Source: Streptomyces sulphureus DSM 40104
GTDB lineage: Bacteria > Actinomycetota > Actinomycetes > Streptomycetales > Streptomycetaceae
DNA: 64,000 nt
NCBI RefSeq assembly: GCF_000381025.1
Contig: NZ_KB905815.1
Span: forward strand, 169,789 to 233,788
Direction: 5' to 3'
The translations under genes and the position numbers were made by a program. Below the pieces are notes generated by a model that ran no database searches, had not been told where the DNA came from, and saw only the letters and a program-made list of their open reading frames with translations. Each line of letters opens with the position of its first letter. The stretch's first letter is position 1. Below, one piece after another: positions 52,857 through 61,220 of the stretch.

Positions 52857-55726
52857 CGGCCGAAGAACCCCAGCCCCCGGAGCGCCCGTCCGCCGGCGGG
52901 GGAGGGTCCCCGCTGGGCAACGTGCCGCGTCAGCAAGGCCGTCGAGAACCGGTGCCGCAGCCGAAACGCCCGGACACCACCGAGGTCTACGACCAGGAGG
53001 CCGACTCCAGCACCTTCGCCGACTTCCTCGCCGAACTCGGGCTGCTCCCGTCTCGACCGGAAGAGCCGACCACGACTGGGGACGGCACGCCCCGACCCGC
53101 CGCCGACGACGTGGGAGAACGGGAAGAACGGCACGAGGATGCGGCAGCGGAGCCCGGCGACGCGCAGGGCGCCGTCGAGTCCGCGTCGGCTCCGCCACCG
53201 CACACGCGGGAACCGGACGTCGAGCGTCCCGAGCCGGACGGGACGGAGCAGCGCCCGCCGGAGAACGGGGAGTCGGAGCCGCCCGCGCGTGGAGGGCTGT
53301 CCCCGCACGCCCCCTCGGTGCCGAGTCCGCCCCGCGACGAGAGTCCCGGGATGCACGAGCCGGGTCCGGACGGGGAGACGGGCCCTCCGGCAGCCCCCAC
53401 TGCTCCGACGGAGCCGTCAACGCGCCGCGTCAACGCACCGGCGGCACAGGGCACGTCGCACTCGGAACCCGCGGGGCGTCCGGCACCGCCGCACGAGCCC
53501 GCTCCCCCGGCGGGCACGACCGGCACGACGGTCACCGGGCAGCCCGACCCCCGATCGGTGCCGCACTCCGAGTCGTCGACACCGCCGGACCGGCCAGGGC
53601 AGGCGGAGACCGACCCGCACTCCGCGCAGCCGCACCGACCCCGGACCGCGCCTGCGGCGAACACAACCAGCACCCCGCTCACCGCGCACACAGACGAGCA
53701 GCCCCTCCCGGCACCGCCGGACCAGCCAACGCCGACGGAGAACTACTCACGCCCCGCACGACCGCCCGGCACGCCACTCCCCCAGCAGGCGACCGAGCAG
53801 CCCAATTCCCAACCCGCCCCGCAGACCGCCTCGTTGACGCCACCGAACCAGCCGGCACAGGCGCAGACCGACGCGCGGCCCGCACCACGGGTCAAGCTGC
53901 GCAGCACGCCCCCGGCGGACGCGACCGGGGCTACGCCCCCCGAGCAAACAGTCGAGCAGGCAGACCCTCAACCCACCCCGGGTCAGTCGAAAGCGACGGC
54001 CCGAACAATGCAGGCGAACACCGACGCACCCCTCTCCGCCACGGACACCCCGGCACCCACGCAGCCCACCGCACCACTTCCGCGCACCACCACCGAACCC
54101 ACCAGCACCCGGCCGCCCGCACCCGAGGCACCCGAGGCACCAACCAAGCGTCCGTACCGCACGGAGACACCCCCCGAACCAGCGAGCCCGGACAACCACC
54201 GGCAGATCACCGCGCGCTCCCCCTTCCCGCAACGCCCCCGATATCAAGCGGAGTTGACACCCTCCCCACCCCGACGGCGGGACACCGGAACCGGAGGCGA
54301 GCAGGTCCTCGACCTCGCCTGCATCGGAGGCGGCCCGTTCAGCCTCTCGCTCTCGGCGCTCGCGGACTCCGTGCCGGGGCTGCGCACCGCGTGCTTCGAG
54401 CGGGAGCGCGCCTTCCGGTGGCACCCGGGCCTGCTGATCGAGGGCGCCACCCTCCAAGTCCCGTTCCTCGCCGACCTCGTGACGCTCGCGGACCCGGCGA
54501 GCCCGTGGTCGTTCCTGCGCTTCCTGCGCGACAGGCGCCGGCTCTTCCCCTTCTACTTCGCCGAGCGCTTCCACATCGAGCGCACCGAGTACGACGCGTA
54601 CTGCCGCTGGGTGAGCGACGGGCTCGCGGAGCGGGCGGCCGGCTCGCCGGGGACAGGTCCGCACTACGGGCACCATGTGGACGCCGTCAGATGGAACCCC
54701 CAACGCTCCCTGTTCGAGGTGGACTTCACCCGGCTCGACGCGGGCGGCGGCACGGGTTCACCGGGGCGCGCAGCGGCGCGGAACGTGGCGCTGGGGATCG
54801 GGACCGAGCCGTACGTCCCCGAGGCGCTGCGCCCGCTCGCGGAGAGCGCCTCCGTCCCCGTGGTGCACTCGGCCGAGTACCTGGACCACCGCGAACGGCT
54901 CCTCGCGGCCGAGCACGTCACGGTCGTCGGCTCGGGGCAGTCGGGGGCCGAGGTCTTCCTCGACCTGCTGCGCCGCCGCCCCGCGGGGCACGAGGGCCTC
55001 CACTGGCTGACGCGCAGCCCCGCGTTCGCGCCCATGGAGTACAGCAAACTCGGCCTGGAGCACTTCACCCCCGACTACACCCGCTACTTCCACGCGCTCC
55101 CCGAGGAAACGAGGGACTCCCTCCTGCCGAAGCAGTGGCAACTGCACAAGGCGGTCGACGCGGAGACCCTCGCCGCCGTCCACGAGGAGCTCTACCGCCG
55201 TACGGCCGGGGGCAGTTGGCCGGACGTGGTGCTCACCCCCGGGGTCGGTGTGCGCACCGCGGGACGTCTCGGCACCACGCACCTGGAGCTGCACCTCGTC
55301 CACGCCGAGCAGCAGGAGCGCGGACGCCTCCTCACCGATGCGGTCGTCCTCGCCACCGGCTACCGCGAGCGCGCGTCCGACGAGCTCCTCGCAGCCCTCG
55401 ACCCGCACCTCTCCCGGGACTCCTCCGGCCGCCCCCTCGTCACCGCCGACTACCGCCTGCGCCTCGACACCTCGGTGGCAGGCTCCGTCTACGTGCAGAA
55501 CGGCGAACGGCACACGCACGGCGTCGGCGCCCCCGACCTGGGCCTCGCCGCGCACCGCAGCGCGGTGATCCTCAACTCGCTCACCGGCGAGGAGCACTTC
55601 CCGCTCCCCCCACGCACCGCGTTCACCAGCTTCGGCCTGCGCGAACCCGACCCGGGCACCCCCAGCACACGGGCGCCGGGACGCCTGGGGGACGTGCGTC
55701 CGATCGCGGCGCCTTCCGTGGGTTGA
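52853..55726 (+). CDS. Lysine/ornithine N-monooxygenase (DesB/IucD-like) with a ~480-residue disordered N-terminus
   Basis: 957 residues. The C-terminal half (from ~485) is an N-hydroxylase: FAD site CIGGGPFSLSLSAL (~488), WHPGLLIEGATLQVPFLADLV, NADPH site VVGSGQSGAEVF (~690-701), ATGYRER (~835), and HGVGAPDLGLAAHR. The N-terminal half is Pro/Thr/Ala/Glu-rich low complexity with one ordered-looking segment near its start, SSTFADFLAELGLL. Relatives are typically ~430 residues. The TTG start overlaps the decarboxylase TGA and has GGAAGG upstream; no shorter start with a ribosome site is obvious. Expected to hydroxylate the diamine made by the preceding gene. Confidence 0.8.
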   Translation: MTAEEPQPPERPSAGGGGSPLGNVPRQQGRREPVPQPKRPDTTEVYDQEADSSTFADFLAELGLLPSRPEEPTTTGDGTPRPAADDVGEREERHEDAAAEPGDAQGAVESASAPPPHTREPDVERPEPDGTEQRPPENGESEPPARGGLSPHAPSVPSPPRDESPGMHEPGPDGETGPPAAPTAPTEPSTRRVNAPAAQGTSHSEPAGRPAPPHEPAPPAGTTGTTVTGQPDPRSVPHSESSTPPDRPGQAETDPHSAQPHRPRTAPAANTTSTPLTAHTDEQPLPAPPDQPTPTENYSRPARPPGTPLPQQATEQPNSQPAPQTASLTPPNQPAQAQTDARPAPRVKLRSTPPADATGATPPEQTVEQADPQPTPGQSKATARTMQANTDAPLSATDTPAPTQPTAPLPRTTTEPTSTRPPAPEAPEAPTKRPYRTETPPEPASPDNHRQITARSPFPQRPRYQAELTPSPPRRRDTGTGGEQVLDLACIGGGPFSLSLSALADSVPGLRTACFERERAFRWHPGLLIEGATLQVPFLADLVTLADPASPWSFLRFLRDRRRLFPFYFAERFHIERTEYDAYCRWVSDGLAERAAGSPGTGPHYGHHVDAVRWNPQRSLFEVDFTRLDAGGGTGSPGRAAARNVALGIGTEPYVPEALRPLAESASVPVVHSAEYLDHRERLLAAEHVTVVGSGQSGAEVFLDLLRRRPAGHEGLHWLTRSPAFAPMEYSKLGLEHFTPDYTRYFHALPEETRDSLLPKQWQLHKAVDAETLAAVHEELYRRTAGGSWPDVVLTPGVGVRTAGRLGTTHLELHLVHAEQQERGRLLTDAVVLATGYRERASDELLAALDPHLSRDSSGRPLVTADYRLRLDTSVAGSVYVQNGERHTHGVGAPDLGLAAHRSAVILNSLTGEEHFPLPPRTAFTSFGLREPDPGTPSTRAPGRLGDVRPIAAPSVG

Positions 55727-55828
55727 GCCGCGGCGGGTGAACGCTCATCAGAGCGGGATGCCGCACACCTTTCAAGTCTTGTCAACACCCTTTAAGAGAA
55801 AGGCCGTTGCGCCGTCGCTCGGGCACAG

Positions 55829-55846
55829 TTACCTACCCGCAGGTAA
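55829..55846. promoter_or_regulatory. Inverted repeat upstream of pyk
   Basis: TTACCT-ACCCGC-AGGTAA, a perfect 6-bp inverted repeat 16-34 bases before the pyk start codon. It could be an operator or a leader hairpin near the ribosome site; no clear -10/-35 pair was found. Confidence 0.4.
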
Positions 55847-55862
55847 GCCGTAGGCTCGCAGC

Positions 55863-57299
55863 ATGCGCCGAGCAAAGATCGTCAGCACACTTGGTCCGGC
55901 CACCGACTCGTACGAGCAGATCAAGGAGCTCGTCGAGGCCGGCATGGACGTGGCCAGGTTCAACATGAGCCACGGTTCGCACGCCGAGCACGAGGAGCGC
56001 TACCACCGGGTGCGCGGCGCAGCCGAGGAGACCGCACGCAGCGTGGGCGTCCTCGCGGACCTTCAAGGCCCGAAGATCAGGCTCGGCCGCTTCCAGGAAG
56101 GACCTGTGTTCCTCGAAGCCGGGGACGAGTTCACCATCACGGTCGAGGAGGGCTGCGAGGGCGACCGCACCAAGTGCGGGACCACCTACGCCGGTCTCGC
56201 CGAGGACGTCGCGCCCGGTGAGCGCATCCTCGTCGACGACGGCCGCGTCGGGCTCGAAGTCACCGCGGTCCAGGGCCCGTTGGTGCACACCGTCGTGGTG
56301 GAGGGCGGCGTCGTCTCCGACCACAAGGGGCTCAACCTGCCCGGAGTCGCCGTGTCGGTCCCCGCGCTCTCCAAGAAGGACGTCGACGACCTCCGGTGGG
56401 CGCTGCGCACCGGCGCCGACCTGATCGCCCTCTCCTTCGTCCGGAGCGGCGAGGACGTCCGCGAGGTGCACCGCGTCATGGAGGAGGAGGGCCGTCGGCT
56501 CCCCGTCCTCGCGAAGCTGGAGAAGCCGCAGGCCGTCGAGGAGTTGGAGTCGATCGTCGACGCCTTCGACGGTGTCATGGTCGCCCGTGGCGACCTCGGC
56601 GTGGAGATGCCGCTGGAGACGGTCCCCCTCGTCCAGAAGCGGGCGATCAAGCTCTGCCGCCGGAACGCGAAGCCGGTGATCGTCGCGACGCAGATGCTCG
56701 ACTCGATGATCGACTCCTCCCGGCCGACACGCGCCGAGGCGTCGGACGTCGCCAACGCCGTCCTCGACGGCACCGACGCGGTGATGCTCTCCGGAGAGAC
56801 GAGCGTCGGCAAGTACCCGATCGAGACCGTGCGCACGATGGCGCGCATCGTCGGCGCCGCCGAGGACGAGGTGCTCGCCAAGGGGCTGCCGCCGCTCACC
56901 GAGCGCAGCAAGCCCCGCACCCAGGGCGGGGCCGTCGCCCGCGCCGCCGCGGAGATGGGCGACTTCCTCGGCGCCAAGTACCTGGTCGCCTTCACCCAGT
57001 CCGGGGACACGGTCCGCCGCCTCGCCCGCTACCGCTCCCCCATCCCCGTCCTCGCCTTCACGCCCGACACCGCCACGCACTCCCAACTCAGCCTGAGCTG
57101 GGGCGTGGAGACCTTCCTCGGCCCGACCGTCGCCTCGACCGACGAGATGGTCGACCAGGTCGACGAGCAGCTCCTCAAGCTCGGCCGCTGCCGGCGCGGC
57201 GACCTCGTCATCATCACGGCCGGCTCCCCGCCCGGCGTCCCCGGCTCGACCAACCTGGTGCGGGTGCACCGCATCGGCGAGGACGACGCCGAGGGGTGA
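55863..57299 (+). CDS. pyk: Pyruvate kinase
   Basis: A 478-residue enzyme: RRAKIVSTLGPATD at the N-terminus, MDVARFNMSHGSH, DLQGPKIRLG, substrate lysine in LPVLAKLEKPQAV, MVARGDLGVEMP, and a C-terminal regulatory domain (VAFTQSGDTVRRLARYRSPIPVLAFTP). It makes pyruvate and ATP from phosphoenolpyruvate. Full length; ATG 55863 with a weak ribosome site. Confidence 0.96.
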   Translation: MRRAKIVSTLGPATDSYEQIKELVEAGMDVARFNMSHGSHAEHEERYHRVRGAAEETARSVGVLADLQGPKIRLGRFQEGPVFLEAGDEFTITVEEGCEGDRTKCGTTYAGLAEDVAPGERILVDDGRVGLEVTAVQGPLVHTVVVEGGVVSDHKGLNLPGVAVSVPALSKKDVDDLRWALRTGADLIALSFVRSGEDVREVHRVMEEEGRRLPVLAKLEKPQAVEELESIVDAFDGVMVARGDLGVEMPLETVPLVQKRAIKLCRRNAKPVIVATQMLDSMIDSSRPTRAEASDVANAVLDGTDAVMLSGETSVGKYPIETVRTMARIVGAAEDEVLAKGLPPLTERSKPRTQGGAVARAAAEMGDFLGAKYLVAFTQSGDTVRRLARYRSPIPVLAFTPDTATHSQLSLSWGVETFLGPTVASTDEMVDQVDEQLLKLGRCRRGDLVIITAGSPPGVPGSTNLVRVHRIGEDDAEG

Positions 57300-57341
57300 A
57301 CGTCCGCCGCTCAGGAGGACTTGAAGTACGAGCCCGTCCCA

Positions 57342-57363
57342 CCGCTGCCTGTCGCCGCAGCGG
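57342..57363. terminator. Terminator between pyk and the SDR gene
   Basis: Perfect 7-bp stem CCGCTGC/GCAGCGG with an 8-base loop, between convergent genes. Confidence 0.55.
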
Positions 57364-57372
57364 AAGCGGGGC

Positions 57373-58155
57373 TCACGCGGCGGCGACGGAGGGCCGGGGC
57401 GCCTGTCGCGCCGTCAGCGCGAGGACGAGCCGCCGGGGCAGTACCCGCATCAGGGTCGCGGCAAGGGCGTTCGTGCGCCCCGACACGACGGTGGGCCGTC
57501 GCTTGCCCAGCGCGCGGAAGGCCGCGTCGACGACCTGTTGCGGAGTCTGGAAGCGGACCCCGTCGGTGGACGTTGCCGAAGTCCCGTAGAACTCACTGCT
57601 GGTGGGGCCGGGCGACAGGCACAGCACGCGCAGCCGGCTACCGCGCGCCTCGACCCACAGGGCTTCGGTGAAGGAGACCACGAAGGCTTTCGCCGCCGCG
57701 TAGACGGCCATCCCCGGCATCGGCGCGTACCCGGTGAGGCTGGCCACGTTGAGCAACAGCCCCGTTTCGGCGTCGAGCAGGTCGGGCCAGAGGGCCTTGG
57801 TCAGATCGGTGAGGGCGGTGACGTCCACGGCGATCTGCCGGGCCGTCTCCTCCGCATCGGCCCGAGCGAACGCCCCGGCCCTGCCGTACCCGGCGCAGTT
57901 CACCAGTGCGCCGGCGACGACGCCCTCCTGGGCGAGCCGGTGACGCAGTGCCCGACCGGGCCGGGGAGCGGTGAGGTCCAGCGCGACGGGTGTCACCCTC
58001 ACCCCGTGCTGCTCCCGCAACTGTGCCGCGAGGCGTTCCAAACGCTCGACGCGCCGGGCGACCACGACCAGGTCGTCGCCCCGGCTCGCGAACCTGCGTG
58101 CGAACTCCTCGCCGATGCCGGAACTCGCTCCGGTGACGACCGTGACCCTCCGCAT
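57373..58155 (-). CDS. Short-chain dehydrogenase/reductase
   Basis: A 260-residue classical SDR: TGASSGIGE cofactor motif (8-16), NCAGYG, catalytic Ser in NVASLTGY and YAAAK (Tyr-x-x-x-Lys), then LCLSPGPTSSEF. Arg-rich position after the first strand (VVARRVERL) favours NADP(H). Substrate unknown. ATG 58155. Divergent from a TetR gene with shared operators, so it is probably induced by that regulator's ligand. Confidence 0.9.
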   Translation of the reverse strand: MRRVTVVTGASSGIGEEFARRFASRGDDLVVVARRVERLERLAAQLREQHGVRVTPVALDLTAPRPGRALRHRLAQEGVVAGALVNCAGYGRAGAFARADAEETARQIAVDVTALTDLTKALWPDLLDAETGLLLNVASLTGYAPMPGMAVYAAAKAFVVSFTEALWVEARGSRLRVLCLSPGPTSSEFYGTSATSTDGVRFQTPQQVVDAAFRALGKRRPTVVSGRTNALAATLMRVLPRRLVLALTARQAPRPSVAAA

Positions 58156-58166
58156 GAAGCCCCCAG

Positions 58167-58219
58167 GGTTGACAGGTGTCAAGTACCGGGTCAGCACGGT
58201 ACATTGACACCTGTCAACC
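58167..58219. promoter_or_regulatory. Twin TetR operators in a nested inverted repeat
   Basis: Two copies of TTGACANNTGTCAA (58169-58182 and 58204-58217), each a perfect palindrome and each the reverse complement of the other. GTACC/GGTAC pairs lie between them, so the whole 53-base block is symmetrical. It fills the divergent SDR/TetR promoter region. Confidence 0.75.
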
Positions 58220-58250
58220 AACAAGTCCCGGAAGCGCCCGGAGGATGGGA

Positions 58251-58901
58251 ATGGCCGGCGACACGGCAGGCAGGGGCGGCCGCGACCTGCGGCGGTCCCT
58301 GATCGAGGCGGCATCGAGGCTGCTACAGGAGCCGCGCACCGCCCCAGCCCCCTCGCTCCGCGCGGTGGCCCGCGCCTGCGACGTCTCGGCGACCGCCGTC
58401 TACCTGCACTTCGACTCACGCACGGCGCTCATCGACGCCGTGCTCGACATGCACTTCGCCGAGGCGCGGGAGCGGGCCGAGGCGGCGGTGACCGCAGCCG
58501 CAGGGCCGCGGGAGCGTCTCGACGCGTTCGCTCTCGCCTACGTCGGCTGGGCGCTGGAGCGCCCCGGCCCCTACCAGTTGCTCTTCGAGAGCGTCGACTG
58601 GCTCAAGGGGACCGGCGCCGTCCGCGCGTGGATGGAGGAGCGGACGGCCTCCCTGGCCGAGGACCTGCGCGCGGTCGACCCCGGACTCGCCCCCGGGGAG
58701 GCGCTGGAGAGGGGCGAACAGCTCTGGACGGCCCTCCACGGCATCGTCGCGGGCCGCTCCCGCCGGGGAGACCACGAGTGGCCCCGCAGCGTCGCCGACG
58801 AGGTCGTCGGCATGGTGGCGATCTTCGCCGGCGCTCAGCGCCCCGGCACACCGCCCCTCTCAGCGCGCACCCCGGAGCACCCTGCGCGGACGCCCCGCTG
58901 A
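58251..58901 (+). CDS. TetR-family regulator
   Basis: A 216-residue TetR regulator: helix-turn-helix SLRAVARACDVSATAVYLHFDSRTALIDAV (~residues 35-65) and a C-terminal WHG-type ligand domain (LWTALHGIVAGR). Start ATG 58251 with GGAGG six bases upstream; the frame is open further 5' through the operators. It most likely represses itself and the divergent SDR. Confidence 0.9.
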   Translation: MAGDTAGRGGRDLRRSLIEAASRLLQEPRTAPAPSLRAVARACDVSATAVYLHFDSRTALIDAVLDMHFAEARERAEAAVTAAAGPRERLDAFALAYVGWALERPGPYQLLFESVDWLKGTGAVRAWMEERTASLAEDLRAVDPGLAPGEALERGEQLWTALHGIVAGRSRRGDHEWPRSVADEVVGMVAIFAGAQRPGTPPLSARTPEHPARTPR

Positions 58902-58908
58902 GCAGCCC

Positions 58909-58927
58909 CGTCCCGGCCGGCGGGACG
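58909..58927. terminator. Terminator between TetR and chorismate mutase genes
   Basis: Perfect 7-bp stem CGTCCCG/CGGGACG with a 5-base loop, eight bases after the TetR stop codon, between convergent genes. Confidence 0.65.
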
Positions 58928-59039
58928 AAAGCGGCACTGCGGACGCCGGCACCCTCCGGACCGCCAACTGACCGCGCAGTCGAAGCACTTGACGCGCAGC
59001 GAGCGCGCTCCCGGGCGACCGAGCTGCGCGCGTGCCCAT

Positions 59040-59375
59040 TCAGCCGACGGCTGCGTCCCCGCTGCCCGTGCCCTCCTCAGCGATCCGCTCGTGGTGCCGG
59101 ATCACCTCGGCGATGATGAAGTTGAGCAGCTTCTCCGCGAAAGCGGGGTCGAGCTTGGCGTCCTCGGCGAGGCTGCGGAGGCGGTCGATCTGCCGGGACT
59201 CGCGGGCCGGGTCGGCCGGCGGAAGTCCGTGCCCCGCCTTGAGTCTGCCGACGCGCTGGGTGCACTTGAAGCGCTCGGCGAGCAGGTGGACCACGGCCGC
59301 GTCGATGTTGTCGATGCTGTCCCGCAGCTCCGCCAACTCCTCGCGCACGGCGGTGTCGATCTCGTTCTTCTCCAT
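59040..59375 (-). CDS. Chorismate mutase (AroQ type)
   Basis: A 111-residue all-helical AroQ protein: ELAELRDSIDNIDAAVVHLLAERFKCTQRVGRLKAGHGLPPADPARESRQIDRLRSLA carries the three-helix core with the conserved Arg, Lys and Arg/Gln positions. It converts chorismate to prephenate for Phe/Tyr synthesis. Stand-alone, not fused to DAHP synthase or prephenate dehydratase. Confidence 0.9.
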   Translation of the reverse strand: MEKNEIDTAVREELAELRDSIDNIDAAVVHLLAERFKCTQRVGRLKAGHGLPPADPARESRQIDRLRSLAEDAKLDPAFAEKLLNFIIAEVIRHHERIAEEGTGSGDAAVG

Positions 59376-59447
59376 CGGCTGGTGCTCTGCTCCAGTGTCG
59401 TCGCTGCGGGCTGTGCGGTGAGCGGCACGCGGACCGCCAACGGCACC

Positions 59448-59576
59448 CTAGCCCAGGTCCTCCGAGGGCCCGTCCGCTGCGGTGGTCCCGCCGGAGGAAG
59501 CCGGCTCACGACCGTCGACGGTCGGCGTGCATCCGGCGGTCGCGGTGACGAGGACGAGCGCACCCGCGATACGCAC
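59448..59576 (-). CDS. Very small predicted lipoprotein (42 residues)
   Basis: GTG start behind GGAAAGCGG. The translation VRIAGALVLVTATAGC has a short basic N-region, a hydrophobic stretch and a lipobox (TAGC, Cys16), followed by a 26-residue Thr/Ser/Gly/Asp-rich tail, so the mature peptide would be 27 residues anchored to the membrane. It sits 72 bases upstream of chorismate mutase on the same strand. Real but tiny, or the remnant of a longer lipoprotein; I cannot tell which. Confidence 0.45.
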   Translation of the reverse strand: MRIAGALVLVTATAGCTPTVDGREPASSGGTTAADGPSEDLG

Positions 59577-59661
59577 CCGCTTTCCGTACCGCCCGCCGGG
59601 AGCCGGGTATCCGCCCGTAGAGTGGAACGACCGCAGGCACGAGGGTCCGAGGTGGTGCGCG

Positions 59662-60570
59662 ATGGGCACGGGTGGCAGACGCGGCGCGGCCGACCCGGTC
59701 GAACACGGCTTCCCGCACCTGGAGACGGTCCGCGACGCCATCGCCGCCCTCCACCGCCGCCTGTCGTACGAAACCCTGAGAACCTGGGATGCGAGCCTCT
59801 CCCCCGCCGAGGTCGCCTTCGCCGACGACGACGAACTCCACCTCGGCGTCCAGCAGGTGGCCGCTGCCGTCGTCCGCCACTACCGGCTGCCCGAGGCCCG
59901 CGTGATCGTCAGCTTCCGCGAGATGGAGCACGCGGCCAACGTCGAACTGGAGGCGGGGCCCGAGTACTTCGTCGAGCTCAACACGCGGTTCAAGGCGCAC
60001 CGCAGGGACGTCGGCGCCGCCCTCGCGCACGAGGTGGCGCACGTGCTGCTGCACCGGCTCGACCTCGCCTTCGGCACCGTCGGCGAGAACGAGATCCTCA
60101 CCGACACGGCCGCCGCCTACCTCGGCGCCGGCTGGCTCCTCCTCGACGCCTTCCGCCAGGACGCGCTCACCTCGCAGAAGCTCGGCTACCTCACGCCTGA
60201 GGAGTTCGGCTACGTCCTCGCCAAGCGCGCCGAGCTCAACGGCGAGGACCCGGCCGTCTGGTTCACCAGCCCGCAGGCGTACGACGCGTACGCGGCGGGC
60301 CGCACCCTCGCCGCGCGCGACCGGCGGCAGCCGCCGCTCACGGCCGCCGGCTGGACGACGCGCGCCCGCTACGCCATGGACCGCAAGCTCGCCCTCGCCG
60401 GCCGCCCGCCCGTACCGCAGCCGGACGCCGCCTACGCCTTCGACGCCGGCTCGCCGCCCCGCGTCTCGTTCCGCTGCCCGACCTGCCTTCGCCGCATCCG
60501 GATACCGGTGCGGGGCAGGGTGCGTGCCCGGTGCTCGTCGTGCCGCTCGGTCCTGGAGTGCGACGCCTGA
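59662..60570 (+). CDS. Zinc metalloprotease-like protein with C-terminal zinc ribbon
   Basis: A 302-residue protein with an ImmA/IrrE-like or minimal gluzincin core: H123-E-V-A-H127, then ENEILTDTAAAYLGAGWLLL, whose E or D is the likely third ligand. The C-terminus holds a CPTC...CSSC zinc ribbon (~271-292), the kind used for nucleic-acid or protein binding. No signal peptide. Start ATG 59662 behind GAGGTG. The substrate could be a repressor, as for ImmA, but no partner regulator is adjacent. Confidence 0.75.
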   Translation: MGTGGRRGAADPVEHGFPHLETVRDAIAALHRRLSYETLRTWDASLSPAEVAFADDDELHLGVQQVAAAVVRHYRLPEARVIVSFREMEHAANVELEAGPEYFVELNTRFKAHRRDVGAALAHEVAHVLLHRLDLAFGTVGENEILTDTAAAYLGAGWLLLDAFRQDALTSQKLGYLTPEEFGYVLAKRAELNGEDPAVWFTSPQAYDAYAAGRTLAARDRRQPPLTAAGWTTRARYAMDRKLALAGRPPVPQPDAAYAFDAGSPPRVSFRCPTCLRRIRIPVRGRVRARCSSCRSVLECDA

Positions 60571-60619
60571 GGCCGGACCGTACGGGCGCGCGGCCCTCCG
60601 TCGCGTAGGTTCGGTTGCC

Positions 60620-61087
60620 ATGAGTCCCACGATCGCGACCAACACCCCCGTCGGCCTCGACGACCTCCTGGAGTTCGTCCGGCCCAGGCACCGCGCCGTC
60701 CTGCTCACCACCCGTACCGACGGCACCCCGCAGGCGTCGCCCGTCACCTGCGGGGTCGACCCGGAGGGGCGGATCGTCGTCTCGACCTACCCGGAACGCG
60801 CCAAGGTCCGCAACGCGCGGCGCACGCGGCGGGCGAGCGCCGTCGTCCTCTCCGACGAGTGGAACGGGCCGTGGGTGCAGGTCGACGGCGAGGCGGAGGT
60901 GATCGATCCGCCGGAGTCCGTCGAACCGCTCGTCGAGTACTTCCGGGCGGTCTCCGGTGAGCACCCGGATTGGGACGAGTACCGCGAGGCGATGCGCAAG
61001 CAGGGCAAGTCCCTGCTGCGCCTCACCCCGACCCGCTGGGGTCCCGTCGCCACCGGCGGCTTCCCCGCCCACCTCGCCGAGGACTGA
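60620..61087 (+). CDS. PPOX-class (F420 or FMN) oxidoreductase-like protein
   Basis: A 155-residue split beta-barrel protein of the pyridoxamine-phosphate-oxidase superfamily: RHRAVLLTTRTDGTPQASPVTCGVDPEGRIVVST, then RAKVRNARRTRRASAVVLSDEW and WVQVDGEAEVID. In actinobacteria such proteins often use F420 as cofactor. Substrate unknown. ATG 60620, 49 bases after the metalloprotease. Confidence 0.85.
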   Translation: MSPTIATNTPVGLDDLLEFVRPRHRAVLLTTRTDGTPQASPVTCGVDPEGRIVVSTYPERAKVRNARRTRRASAVVLSDEWNGPWVQVDGEAEVIDPPESVEPLVEYFRAVSGEHPDWDEYREAMRKQGKSLLRLTPTRWGPVATGGFPAHLAED

Positions 61088-61098
61088 CGGAGGTCCGA

Positions 61099-61138
61099 CC
61101 GCGTCCGGCGGGGCGCTCGGCACACGTCGGACGCGGTG
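61099..61138. terminator. Terminator between PPOX and HhH glycosylase genes
   Basis: Perfect 10-bp stem ACCGCGTCCG/CGGACGCGGT with a 20-base loop, between convergent genes. Confidence 0.6.
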
Positions 61139-61220
61139 GTCGGCAGCGCCGCGGGGAGCTGTCCCCGGCAGGGCCGTCGTGCGGCCGACCACCGTGCGGA
61201 GACGCCGAATCCACGTCGGC

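Noticed and set aside
48543..55862. Genomic island integrated at the tRNA
   Set aside because: No integrase, no direct repeat of the tRNA 3' end downstream and normal base composition; pepN is a core gene.
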